Source: Myxococcus stipitatus
GTDB taxonomy: Bacteria; Myxococcota; Myxococcia; Myxococcales; Myxococcaceae
Length of the DNA: 64,000 nt
Reading direction: 5' to 3'
Assembly: GCF_038561935.1 (NCBI RefSeq)
Contig: NZ_CP102770.1
Location: 8,866,001-8,930,000, forward strand
The notes below the pieces were generated by a model. That model saw only the letters and a list, made by a program, of their open reading frames with translations. It did not search any database and had not been told where the DNA came from. Below, piece after piece: positions 42,222-49,789 of this stretch (its first letter is position 1; each line of letters starts with the position of its first letter). A program made the translations under genes and the position numbers.

Positions 42222-42989
42222 CTAAAGAAGGGCTCCCGCCGCGCAGGCCAGCGTCGCCGCGAGGTAGAGCACCACGTAGTTGGGCACCCGACGACTGACC
42301 AGCACGTAGGATGCAACCCCCAGGGCCAGACACCCGGCCGCCAGCAGGGGCGCACGGGCCCCTCCGGCGTTGGCCCCGAAGGACACCGCCAGCCAGGCCG
42401 CGAGCCCTCCCGCGCACAACGCCGCCAGCGTCCGCAGACGCGCGCCCCGCGCCGGGAGGTTCGCCCGGGCCACCGCCTCCACCAGCCGGTCTCCCAGGGT
42501 GAGCCCCAGCCAGTACAGCCGCACCCGCAACAGCAGGTGCACCAGATTGTAGAACACCAGGAACACCGGCACCGCCCACAGGCCCAGGAGCGGCACCAGG
42601 GCGGCCCCCACCGCGCCCGCCGCGGGCTTGAGCGACAGCCAGAAGAAGCCATCCCCCAGCGCGGCCAGCGGCCCCATCAGCGCCGCCTTGAAGGCCACCA
42701 CCTTGTCGGGGGACTCCTCGCCCCGGGCGATGCGCTCCTCGTGGTAGACGACGCCGCCGACGATGGCCGCCGCCACGTACGGGTGGGTGTTGAAGAAGAC
42801 CAGGTGCCGGCGCACCGCCTCCTCGCGCGCCGCGCCCGCCGCGTACAGCCGCTCCAGCGCGGGGAACACCGCGTAGGCCAGCCCCAGGTTCTGCATGCCC
42901 TGGGGATTCCACGACGCCTGGAGGAAGAGCGAGCGCACGAAGACGCGCAGGAGCACGCTCCAGGGCAGCGAGGCGTCGGGAGCGCTCAC
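42222..42989 (-). CDS. PTS mannose-family EIID component
   Basis: 255 residues from GTG 42989, overlapping the EIIC stop by GTGA. The EIID family blocks SLFLQASWNPQGMQNLGLAYAV and FFNTHPYVAAAIVGGVVYHEERIA, then GPLAALGDGFFW, are all recognisable. C-terminal hydrophobic helices (about 140-250) anchor it. With EIIC it forms the sugar channel of Man-type PTS. Slightly shorter than E. coli ManZ (about 280). The frame continues to 43448 in another context, but that overlaps EIIC and is rejected. Confidence 0.93.
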   Translation of the reverse strand: MSAPDASLPWSVLLRVFVRSLFLQASWNPQGMQNLGLAYAVFPALERLYAAGAAREEAVRRHLVFFNTHPYVAAAIVGGVVYHEERIARGEESPDKVVAFKAALMGPLAALGDGFFWLSLKPAAGAVGAALVPLLGLWAVPVFLVFYNLVHLLLRVRLYWLGLTLGDRLVEAVARANLPARGARLRTLAALCAGGLAAWLAVSFGANAGGARAPLLAAGCLALGVASYVLVSRRVPNYVVLYLAATLACAAGALL

Positions 42990-43705
42990 GTGCCTCGCTC
43001 CTGGAGCAGGTACAGCACGATGGCCACCGTCACCGCCGCCGCGCCCAGCGCCGCGTAGAGCGGGGCCTTGCGCGCGTGGCTGCCCTGCGCGGCGATGGCC
43101 GCCGCCACGGACGCCATGGCGGGGAAGGCCCACGCCAGCCCCCGCGTCAGCGCCACGGGCAGGGCCTGGAGCACCGGCTCCACGAAATAGCCCGCGAGCG
43201 CGCACAGCGCCGTCAGCACGCCGTACAGCGTGAAGTGCGGCCACATGCCCCACAGGTTCTGCCGCATGGCGCGCGTGAGGTTGCCCGCCTCCGCGGAGGC
43301 CAGCGCCACCCGCGCGAGCCGCGCCGAGTACCCTTCCAGCAGCCGGTCCCCGCGCCGCCCCACCCGTCCCATGCCGATGAAGAGCAGCACCGCCAGCGAC
43401 CAGATGGCCGGCGTGGACGGCGCGCCCGAGGCCTGGGTGATGGTGCACGCCGCCGCGCTGGTGGCGGTGGCCGCCAGCGTGTCGTTCTCCGGCAGCGACG
43501 CGCCCAGGTTGGCGGTGCCCAGGAAGAAGAGCTCCAGCAGGAGGCCCACGCTCAGCCCGGACGTCACGTCATCGAGCAGGAGTCCCATGACGGTGGCGGC
43601 CACGAGCGGCCGGGACATCATGGCCTGAAGGAACGCCTTGCGCTCCACGGCCACCAGGCCGCCCCACACCCCCGCGAGCGCCACCTGGGTCCAGACGACG
43701 CTCAC
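42986..43705 (-). CDS. PTS mannose-family EIIC component
   Basis: 239 residues from GTG 43705. Blocks GLVAVERKAFLQAMMSRPLVAATVMGLLLDD, LSVGLLLELFFLGTANLGASLPEND and GRRGDRLLEGYSARLA match the PF03609 family; about seven membrane helices. It forms the translocation channel with EIID and is a little shorter than ManY (about 266). It lies 4 bp after the EIIB stop and overlaps EIID. No sugar-specific enzymes neighbour it, so the substrate is unknown. Confidence 0.93.
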   Translation of the reverse strand: MSVVWTQVALAGVWGGLVAVERKAFLQAMMSRPLVAATVMGLLLDDVTSGLSVGLLLELFFLGTANLGASLPENDTLAATATSAAACTITQASGAPSTPAIWSLAVLLFIGMGRVGRRGDRLLEGYSARLARVALASAEAGNLTRAMRQNLWGMWPHFTLYGVLTALCALAGYFVEPVLQALPVALTRGLAWAFPAMASVAAAIAAQGSHARKAPLYAALGAAAVTVAIVLYLLQERGT

Positions 43706-43709
43706 GTGC

Positions 43710-44195
43710 TCACCCCGCCTTTGCCCACCGCTCCGAGAGGTCCGACAGCTCCACCGGCTTCTCCGACGGCACCGCGCGCGCCTCCACGCGCACGCCCTGC
43801 TCCGCCAGCTGCTGGAGCGTGCGCAGCTCCGCCTCCGCCAGGAACACCGACGGCGACACCTGCCGGCGGCCCGTGCCGAAGTGCACGTTGCCCAGGTTGA
43901 GCTCGCCCAGTGTCAGCCCGTGCGCGTACGCGAAGGGCACGGACGCCACGTCCCGCAGGAGCACCAGCGTGCGCACCCCGTCCTTGGACAGGGCCGCGAA
44001 CTCCACGTGGGACAGCGGAAGAATCTGGACCTCGATGGCGCTCTGCACCGCGAGCGCCATGGCGGCACGGATGAGCGGGCTGGAGGCCGCCTCGTCATCC
44101 GCGACCACGACGCGGGAGACCTTGAGGAAGGGCAACCAAGCCTCGACGACCTGACCGTGGATGAGGCGGTTGTCGACGCGGACCAGGGAGATCAC
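43710..44195 (-). CDS. PTS mannose/fructose/sorbose EIIB component
   Basis: 161 residues from GTG 44195. The phosphorylated histidine is in VRVDNRLIHGQV (His13). Family blocks SRVVVADDEAAS and LGNVHFGTGRRQVSPSVFL are present. It accepts phosphate from EIIA and passes it to the sugar, and is a free subunit, not fused to EIIA. 33 bp after EIIA and 4 bp before EIIC. Confidence 0.95.
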   Translation of the reverse strand: MISLVRVDNRLIHGQVVEAWLPFLKVSRVVVADDEAASSPLIRAAMALAVQSAIEVQILPLSHVEFAALSKDGVRTLVLLRDVASVPFAYAHGLTLGELNLGNVHFGTGRRQVSPSVFLAEAELRTLQQLAEQGVRVEARAVPSEKPVELSDLSERWAKAG

Positions 44196-44228
44196 AGCCG
44201 TCTCGAATCGCCGACCCGCGCGGGTCCG

Positions 44229-44651
44229 TCAAGTTCGCGGCTGCTGCTGGGCCTCGCGAAGCAGGGCGGATGCACAGGTGATGTTGCGCTGACCATAGGA
44301 CGCCAACTGGTTGGCCATCTCGGCCAGGGAGAGCTGCTCGGAGCGAAGCGAGTTGGCCTTGAGGAGCATGGGCAGGTTGACGCCCGCGAGGACCTCCAGG
44401 TTCATGCGCTGACACATCATCAGCGATTCCTTACAGGGAGTCCCGCCGAACAGGTCCGCGAGGATGATGACACCGTCTCCGGCGTCCACGCGCGACACCG
44501 CCTGCTTCATCTTCGCGCGGAGGTCCTCGACAGGAGTCCCCGGCTCGATGTTGCAGGTTGCCACCGCGGGGAGCTTCCCCACGATCTGTTCCGCGGTGGA
44601 GACCAGCTCCTCCGCCAAACGCCCGTGCGATGCGACGACGAGGCCGACCAT
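44229..44651 (-). CDS. PTS mannose-family EIIA component
   Basis: 140 residues from ATG 44651, 5 bases after AGGAG; GTG 44657 is an alternative. The phospho-His is in VGLVVASHG (His9), with ADLFGGTPCKES, the second family block. It accepts phosphate from HPr-His. First gene of the PTS operon; upstream is the 425-bp divergent region to the Bcp gene with a 14-bp palindrome. In other Proteobacteria an EIIA of this family often has regulatory roles alongside HprK and RapZ. Confidence 0.94.
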   Translation of the reverse strand: MVGLVVASHGRLAEELVSTAEQIVGKLPAVATCNIEPGTPVEDLRAKMKQAVSRVDAGDGVIILADLFGGTPCKESLMMCQRMNLEVLAGVNLPMLLKANSLRSEQLSLAEMANQLASYGQRNITCASALLREAQQQPRT

Positions 44652-45076
44652 GTTCACTCCTGACCAACCCCCCGGAGGTGCGTCCTACGCCTGAACGGCA
44701 CGTTGCGCAACTCCGGCGAAAGTTTCCGCCCTGTACCCCAGATAAGCTCTCACGTCTTGTCTCGAAAGGTAAGACGCCAAAGCCTCCCGCGCCCGAAATT
44801 TCGGGTCCGGCCGCGCACAGGGCTGTCGCCTGCCGGACGGGGGAGCAACACCGCATCCCCCACACTCATCAGATGCAACGGGCGTCCCCGGGATGCGTCG
44901 CGAAGGGTCCTCCTCCACGTCGTTCCACCTCGGCCACCCGCTCAGCGAGGAGGCGGGCGCAAAGCACCCCACCCTGGCTTGCCTGGCCGCAAGCTCGCCC
45001 CTCCCTGGAGGGCATGGTTGACTCGCATGGCCGAGGACACGCCGGGCCTCACCTCCGGCGACGCGGAGGAGAGCAC
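44652..45076. other. 425-bp divergent intergenic region, PTS operon versus bcp
   Basis: No gene is convincing here on either strand; short open frames exist but lack ribosome sites. It must hold promoters for both operons. Notable content: the palindrome at 44792-44805, and a weak GG-N10-GC pair on the minus strand (44845-44858) that is too poor to call a sigma-54 promoter. Confidence 0.6.
44792..44805. promoter_or_regulatory. Perfect 14-bp palindrome CCCGAAATTTCGGG
   Basis: A complete 7+7 palindrome with no spacer, in the region between the divergent PTS operon and bcp. Perfect unspaced 14-mers are unlikely by chance at this GC content because of the AAATTT core. Candidate operator; the regulator is unknown. 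Confidence 0.45.
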
Positions 45077-45574
45077 GTGGCGAGGACGAAGATGCTGCAG
45101 CAGGGCGATGCGCTGCCGGACGTGACGCTGATGGGCGCGGGCAACCAGCCGGTGCGCCTGCGGGACCTGGCGGGTCGCAAGGTGCTGGTCGTCTACTTCT
45201 ACCCGCGAGACGACTCGCCGGGTTGTACGGTCCAGGCGTGCGGCTTGCGGGACCAGTACGAGGACTTCGTCGCCGCGGGCGCGGAGGTCGTCGGCATCAG
45301 CTCCGACTCCGTCGCCTCGCACCAGGGCTTCGCCGCCAAGCACCGGCTGCCTTTCATCTTGTTGAGCGATGAGAAAGGCCAGGCGCGCGAGGCGTTCGGC
45401 GTGGGGGGCTCCTTCCTGGGCCTCCTGCCCGGCCGCGTCACCTTCGTGGTGGACCGCGAGGGCGTCATCCGCGACAGCTTCGAGTCCCAGATTCGCGTGG
45501 GCGAGCACGTGCGCCGCTCACTCGAGCTCGTGCGCTCGCTCGCGAGCCAGGCGACGCGCGCCTCGGGCGCATGA
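45077..45574 (+). CDS. bcp: Bcp/PrxQ-type peroxiredoxin
   Basis: 165 residues from GTG 45077, behind GGAGGAG; ATG 45092 is an alternative. The motif DDSPGCTVQACGLRD has the peroxidatic Cys50 and a second Cys55 five residues on, the alpha-2 PrxQ arrangement that forms an intramolecular disulfide. It reduces hydroperoxides with thioredoxin, in the cytosol. This differs from the one-Cys Tpx at 18010, so the window encodes two peroxidases with different recycling chemistry. Divergent from the PTS operon. Confidence 0.94.
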   Translation: MARTKMLQQGDALPDVTLMGAGNQPVRLRDLAGRKVLVVYFYPRDDSPGCTVQACGLRDQYEDFVAAGAEVVGISSDSVASHQGFAAKHRLPFILLSDEKGQAREAFGVGGSFLGLLPGRVTFVVDREGVIRDSFESQIRVGEHVRRSLELVRSLASQATRASGA

Positions 45575-45728
45575 CGCAGCGGATGCGCGCGGCGAAGCGG
45601 ACCGGCTGACGCGGGCCCGGACGCGCGATTCCCACGAACGAACGGATTGCGCGCGCACGTCGTCGCGCGCACCGCCTCCACCGAGCCAACCCCGCGACGC
45701 CGCTGGGTTTCCTCCGGCGAAGGCCGTC

Positions 45729-45744
45729 TGGCCCATGCCTTGCT
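45729..45744 (+). promoter_or_regulatory. Sigma-54 promoter (-24/-12), TGGCCCATGCCTTGCT
   Basis: Compared with the consensus TGGCACG-N4-TTGCT this has TGGC, the second C of the -24 box, and TTGCT, with GG (45730-31) and GC (45742-43) exactly 10 bases apart. Transcription should begin near 45755, 43 bases before the microprotein start at 45798. No activator gene is adjacent. Confidence 0.7.
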
Positions 45745-45797
45745 CATGAGGTGTTCGCCTCGCGACGACCGCGCGGCACGACTCCAGGAGCACCGCC

Positions 45798-45911
45798 ATG
45801 AACACCCAGACTGAAAGCTTCTACGACGCCGTCCTCTTCGCGCTCGGCCCCGTCGTGGTGGGCTACGCCTTCGCCATGGTGGCGCTGCTCGTCACGTACG
45901 CGCGCCCGTGA
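45798..45911 (+). CDS. 37-residue single-helix membrane microprotein
   Basis: ATG 45798 follows AGGAG at ideal distance. The protein is 37 residues: a short polar N-terminus (NTQTESFYD), a hydrophobic helix (about 11-33, ALGPVVVGYAFAMVALLV) and a short basic end. Its Gly/Pro-containing helix suggests a membrane partner peptide. A sigma-54 promoter lies just upstream, which strengthens the case that it is real. No family recognised; too short for ordinary gene finding. Confidence 0.65.
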   Translation: MNTQTESFYDAVLFALGPVVVGYAFAMVALLVTYARP

Positions 45912-45930
45912 AGCGCGACACGGACGCACC

Positions 45931-45960
45931 TGGACGGGATTCCAAGAAAGTGACTATAAA
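45931..45960 (+). promoter_or_regulatory. Sigma-70-type promoter for the M35 protease gene
   Basis: TGGACG (45931-45936) and a perfect TATAAA (45955-45960) are 18 bases apart. It is in the 141-bp gap between the microprotein and the protease gene (ATG 46053). A -10 this good is rare in this GC-rich sequence. Confidence 0.5.
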
Positions 45961-46052
45961 CCGGATAACGCGTCAGGCCCGACTTTCGAGAGCACGGGCC
46001 GACGCGCACTCCGCGCAGTCACTCCCAAGCATTCCCCGAAAGGAAGTCCGAC

Positions 46053-47144
46053 ATGAGCTTCAGCTCACGTGGTCGCCTCAATTGGTGGATGGGTGCGGTT
46101 ATCAGTGCCTCGCTGCTGGGCGCCTGTGGTTCACCCGATGAGCGGACGGGAGAGGTTCCCGTCGAGGGCGAGTCGGCACGAGACGCCGTCGCCGGTGATG
46201 TCGCGGTGAAGTTGTCCACGCCCCGCCAGTCGCTGGCCGCGCGCGAGGACGTGAGCGTGACGGTGACGCTCACCAACGTTTCGAAGGACGCGGTGCGGGT
46301 GCTCAAATGGCACACGCCCACGGAAGGGCTGAAGGAGGACCTCTTCGCCATCACCGTGGACGGCGCGCCGGTGGAGTACCAGGGCCGCCACTACAAGTGG
46401 GCCACGCCGCAGGCGAACGACTACCTGCGCCTGGCCGCGGGCGAGAGCGTCTCGTACACGGTGGACCTGGGCGCGACGTACGACTTCTCGCGCACGGGCA
46501 ACTACAGCCTGCGCTACGACTCGGGCTCGGGCGAGGGCGTCTCGCAGCTGCGCTCGGGTGAGCTGAGCGTCTTCGTGGAGGGCCGTCCCTTCGTCGACCT
46601 GGGCGCGGAGCAGGCCGGCACCGTCTCCGCCTTTGCGCTGTCCACCGCGAACTGCACGGCCGCGCGGACGACGCAGGTGACGCAGGCGTTCAACGACGCG
46701 AAGACGATGTCCCAGGGCTCCATCAACTGGCTCAACAGCCCGCTGCCGCCGTACACCCGGTACATCACCTGGTTCGGCACGTACAGCACGGCCAACCGCG
46801 ACGTCGTGCGCAACCACTTCAACGCCATCCTGAGCGCCTTCAACAACCAGTCGGTCATCGTCGACTGTGGCTGCACGGACAGCGCCTACGCGTACGTCTA
46901 CAAGAACCGTCCGTACCGCATCTACGTGTGCAACGCCTTCTGGCCCGCACCTCCGACGGGCACGGACTCCAAGGCCGGCACGCTGATTCACGAGATGAGC
47001 CACTTCACGGTGGTGGCGGACACGGACGACCACGCCTACGGGCAGAGCGCCTGCAAGACGCTGGCGAACAGCAACCCGGCGCGCGCGCGCGACAACGCGG
47101 ACAGCCACGAGTACTTCGCGGAGAACACCCCCGCGCTTCCGTGA
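46053..47144 (+). CDS. M35 (deuterolysin/aspzincin) metalloprotease lipoprotein
   Basis: 363 residues. Signal peptide with lipobox LLGAC (Cys25). An N-terminal domain (about 50-165) of immunoglobulin-like pattern, with VLKWHTPTEGLKEDLFAI, reads as a prodomain. The peptidase domain (about 190-363) has Zn motif HEMSH (His313, Glu314, His317) and the third ligand Asp326 in DTDDHAYG, the aspzincin HExxH...D arrangement of deuterolysin and the lysine-specific M35 enzymes. Cysteines in the domain suggest disulfides. Predation or nutrient release is plausible. A true intrinsic terminator follows, then a related lipoprotein. Confidence 0.93.
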   Translation: MSFSSRGRLNWWMGAVISASLLGACGSPDERTGEVPVEGESARDAVAGDVAVKLSTPRQSLAAREDVSVTVTLTNVSKDAVRVLKWHTPTEGLKEDLFAITVDGAPVEYQGRHYKWATPQANDYLRLAAGESVSYTVDLGATYDFSRTGNYSLRYDSGSGEGVSQLRSGELSVFVEGRPFVDLGAEQAGTVSAFALSTANCTAARTTQVTQAFNDAKTMSQGSINWLNSPLPPYTRYITWFGTYSTANRDVVRNHFNAILSAFNNQSVIVDCGCTDSAYAYVYKNRPYRIYVCNAFWPAPPTGTDSKAGTLIHEMSHFTVVADTDDHAYGQSACKTLANSNPARARDNADSHEYFAENTPALP

Positions 47145-47179
47145 CAGTCCGTCCTCCAGTGACATGATGTGAAGCGAAG

Positions 47180-47211
47180 CGGGGGCGCGGCCGGGCGCCC
47201 CCGTTTTGTTT
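47180..47211 (+). terminator. Intrinsic terminator of the M35 protease gene
   Basis: CGGGGGCGC / GCGCCCCCG (9-bp stem, 6-base loop GGCCGG) is followed at once by TTTTGTTT, a real U-tract. The only textbook rho-independent terminator in the window. It lies 36 bases after the protease stop, so the next lipoprotein gene is mostly expressed separately. Confidence 0.9.
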
Positions 47212-47244
47212 CCCGCTTCAAACCCCAGGCGAATGGGAGCTCAC

Positions 47245-47817
47245 ATGACGTGTGGACAGATGGGCCGCATCGCGCTGCTGACCCTGGCCATCACCGGGAG
47301 CGGCTGCGCGTCGCGCAAGGAAGAGGCGGCGCCACCGCCGGTGGATTCGCGACCGGAGGAGACCCCCGTGAAGACGACGACGCCCTTGGAGTGCTCGCTG
47401 AGTGCCCCCGCGCAGGTGAAGGCGGGCGAGCCCGTGGAGCTGGTGTTCAAGCTCACCAACACCACGAAGCAGCCCCTGTATGTCCTCAAGTGGCACACGC
47501 CCCTGGAGGGCATCCGCAACAACATCTTCACGGTGACGCGCACGGGCTCCGCGGCGGAGCTGTCCTACGGCGGTCCCATGATGAAGCGCGGGCCCCCGGA
47601 CGCGGCGGCCTACGCGACCATCGCCCCGGGCGAGTCCGTGGAGGGCCGCGTGGACCTGACCCTCGCCTATGAGCTCAACCAGCCGGGCACCTACCACGTC
47701 ACCTTCCGCGGGCCGCTGATGGACGTCACCCCCGACGCCGCGAAGGTCCCCGCGCTCTCGGGTCAGTTCCACGACCTCGCGGTGAAGTGCCCCCCGGTCG
47801 ACATCACCGTCACCTAG
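47245..47817 (+). CDS. Stand-alone lipoprotein resembling the M35 prodomain
   Basis: 190 residues from ATG 47245 (GGGAG upstream). Signal peptide ends near TGSGC (Cys21), a weak lipobox. The mature part (about 60-185) aligns by eye with the N-terminal domain of the preceding protease: VLKWHTPLEGIRNNIFTV against VLKWHTPTEGLKEDLFAI, then IAPGESVEGRVDL against LAAGESVSYTVDL and a following Tyr-rich strand. It has no HExxH. It could be an inhibitor, a chaperone, or a duplicated prodomain acting in trans. It is convergent with the NAD-kinase-like gene. Confidence 0.85.
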   Translation: MTCGQMGRIALLTLAITGSGCASRKEEAAPPPVDSRPEETPVKTTTPLECSLSAPAQVKAGEPVELVFKLTNTTKQPLYVLKWHTPLEGIRNNIFTVTRTGSAAELSYGGPMMKRGPPDAAAYATIAPGESVEGRVDLTLAYELNQPGTYHVTFRGPLMDVTPDAAKVPALSGQFHDLAVKCPPVDITVT

Positions 47818-47841
47818 TCGCGGCACCGCCCGCGCGCGGCG

Positions 47842-48762
47842 TCAGTTCATCACCAGCCGCGCGCGCTGCCGGGCCGGACGGATGTGGGCACGGGCCCCCG
47901 CGCCGAAGACGAGGAAGTCGTCCTCCATGCCGTCGCTGAAGATGACGCCCCCGGACGGCATCCTCGACTCCAGCACCAGCTCTTCTTCGGGCGTCACGAA
48001 GCCGCCGACGATGCCCGCGCTCGAGTGGCGGCTGACGAACGGCTCGCGCACCACGAAGGCCAGCCGCGCCTCCTCCCACGACAGCCGCCACGCCTCGCCG
48101 GGGACGCCACCGGTGCGCTCGGTGAGGCCCCGCGCCAGCGTGAAGATGGAGGACAGCCACCCGCTGGAGCCCACGCCCGTGGACACCAGCACCCCGCTGG
48201 AGGACTGCGACTCCTCCTGCCCCGCATGGCTCAGCCGGTAGCGCGCGGACACGTGCGTGCGAGCGCCGATGAACAAGTCGTTGAAGCCCAGCAGGCGCTG
48301 CCCGTCCTCCAGCGACGCCTCCGCCAGCGTGACTTCCCGGAAGCGCGCCCGGCCCTCCAGCACCCGCCGCACGGCGCCCCGCGCGCCCTGCACGTCGTAC
48401 GGGAGCAGCACGCCGTCGAAGCGCTCCGGGTCCGGATTCACGCCCACCAGCGGCTGGTCGCCCACGTACTTGGCGACGTTCGCCACCAGCCCGTCCTGCC
48501 CCGCGACGACCACCAGCTCCTTGCCGCTGAAGAGGAACGTGGGCACCAGGCTCCGGTCCACCTGCTGCACCGGCAGCCCCACGCCCAGCGCGTCCCGGAG
48601 CCTGTCCACCGAGCGGTTGTAGGCGGCGTCCTCCCGCTCGAACTCGTCGAAGTCCTGCCCCGCGTGCTCCACGTAGAACTTCGCCTGCTTCTTCGTGTTG
48701 AAGCGCTCCACCAGACCCGCCAGCCGCGTGTGCCGGGTGACCAGGACGATTTTCTCGAACAT
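47842..48762 (-). CDS. NAD-kinase-like protein paired with SPFH protein
   Basis: 306 residues. The ATP-NAD kinase fold is visible: VVVAGQDGLVANVAKYV corresponds to the GGDGT motif (here Gly88-Gln-Asp-Gly-Leu), then FNDLFIGARTHVSARYRL and LVSTGVGSSGW for the second conserved block. The substitution of Gly by Gln and Thr by Leu in the active-site loop may alter or abolish activity. NAD kinases make NADP; a relative sensing NAD or another phosphate donor is possible. The gene starts 22 bp after the SPFH gene on the same strand, a pair that looks conserved in function. Confidence 0.87.
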   Translation of the reverse strand: MFEKIVLVTRHTRLAGLVERFNTKKQAKFYVEHAGQDFDEFEREDAAYNRSVDRLRDALGVGLPVQQVDRSLVPTFLFSGKELVVVAGQDGLVANVAKYVGDQPLVGVNPDPERFDGVLLPYDVQGARGAVRRVLEGRARFREVTLAEASLEDGQRLLGFNDLFIGARTHVSARYRLSHAGQEESQSSSGVLVSTGVGSSGWLSSIFTLARGLTERTGGVPGEAWRLSWEEARLAFVVREPFVSRHSSAGIVGGFVTPEEELVLESRMPSGGVIFSDGMEDDFLVFGAGARAHIRPARQRARLVMN

Positions 48763-48784
48763 GGCGCGTGCCCTCCGTCGGTGC

Positions 48785-49789
48785 TCAGCGCTCCCGCGCG
48801 GGCGGCTTCGCGGCGGGAGGCGACGGCGCCTTGTGGCCTCCCGCGCCCACCAGCGACTGCAGCAGCTCCGGCGACACGTTCAGCTCGCCGATGCGGTGCG
48901 CGTTCTCCGCCATTTCCCGGAAGGCGAGCGCGATGTTCAGCGCCGGGTCTCCGCCTCCCGCCGACGCCGCCATCAGCGTCTTCCAGTCCACGCCTCGCAC
49001 CGGCGCCAGCGTCTTCTCCAGCGCATAGGCGCGCGCGTCCGCGGCCTGCTTCTCGTTCTGCGTCCAGCGCTCCATCAGCGCCGAGCGCTGCTCCTCCACC
49101 GCGATGTCCCCCGCCATCTTCGCCTCGCGAATCTGCCGCTGGCGCTCCTGCACGGCCAGCTCCGTCGCCAGCTCGCTCTCCTTGATGCGGCGCTCCTGCT
49201 CCACGGCCGCGTTGCGCCGCGCGTAGATGGCCTCGTCCGCCTGCCGCTGCAGCCCCTCGCGGGCCTCCGCCTCCAGCGCGCGCGCCATCTCCGGCGTGGG
49301 CTTCACGGACAGGAGCGAGAACGCCATCACCTCCACGCCCAGCGCCCGGATGGACTCCGCCGTCGCGAGCGACGCGAGCACCTCCGCCTCGATGGTCTGC
49401 GCGCTCACCAGCACCTCGCGCAGCGTCAGGCGCTGCACCACCGTGCGCGCCCGCACCTGCGCCACCTGCACCAGCCGCTCCGGCAGCGACTCCGGGTCGT
49501 CCGACTGGTACCGCCCCGAGGCCCCCAGCGAGTAGTCCAGGAGCGAAGCCACCTTGCGCGCGTCCGCCACCCGGTAGGTGAGCTGCCCCTGCATCGTCAC
49601 CGCCTGGAAGTCGCGCGTCGCCTCGTTGAAGACGAAGGGCGCGTCCGCGCTCGACAGCGGCACGCGCACCAGCGTCGTGGACGGCTTCCAGTAGAAGAAC
49701 GAGAGCCCCATGCCCTCTCGCACCACCTTCCCCCCCTTGAACTGCATCACATACGACGTCGGTGTCGCCTTCATGTACCCGATGCTCAT
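48785..49789 (-). CDS. SPFH/Band 7 (prohibitin-like) family protein
   Basis: 334 residues. The SPFH domain covers about 10-200 (FKGGKVVREGMGLSFFYW, then ATRDFQAVTMQGQLTYRV) and a helical, coiled-coil region of Glu/Arg/Ala-rich sequence covers about 175-265. No clear N-terminal membrane helix, so it may peripherally bind membrane. SPFH proteins build oligomeric rings that scaffold proteases or membrane domains. A promoter with an inverted repeat (49820-49836) lies in front. Operon with the NAD-kinase-like gene. Confidence 0.9.
   Translation of the reverse strand: MSIGYMKATPTSYVMQFKGGKVVREGMGLSFFYWKPSTTLVRVPLSSADAPFVFNEATRDFQAVTMQGQLTYRVADARKVASLLDYSLGASGRYQSDDPESLPERLVQVAQVRARTVVQRLTLREVLVSAQTIEAEVLASLATAESIRALGVEVMAFSLLSVKPTPEMARALEAEAREGLQRQADEAIYARRNAAVEQERRIKESELATELAVQERQRQIREAKMAGDIAVEEQRSALMERWTQNEKQAADARAYALEKTLAPVRGVDWKTLMAASAGGGDPALNIALAFREMAENAHRIGELNVSPELLQSLVGAGGHKAPSPPAAKPPARER

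Noticed and set aside
44844..44858. Possible sigma-54 promoter for the PTS operon (minus strand)
   Set aside because: Only GG and TTGCT of the consensus match, the rest of the -24 box does not, and it is about 190 bp before EIIA.
45027..45125. ATG at 45027 as start of bcp
   Set aside because: It is in a different frame from the peroxiredoxin and its frame ends at 45125.
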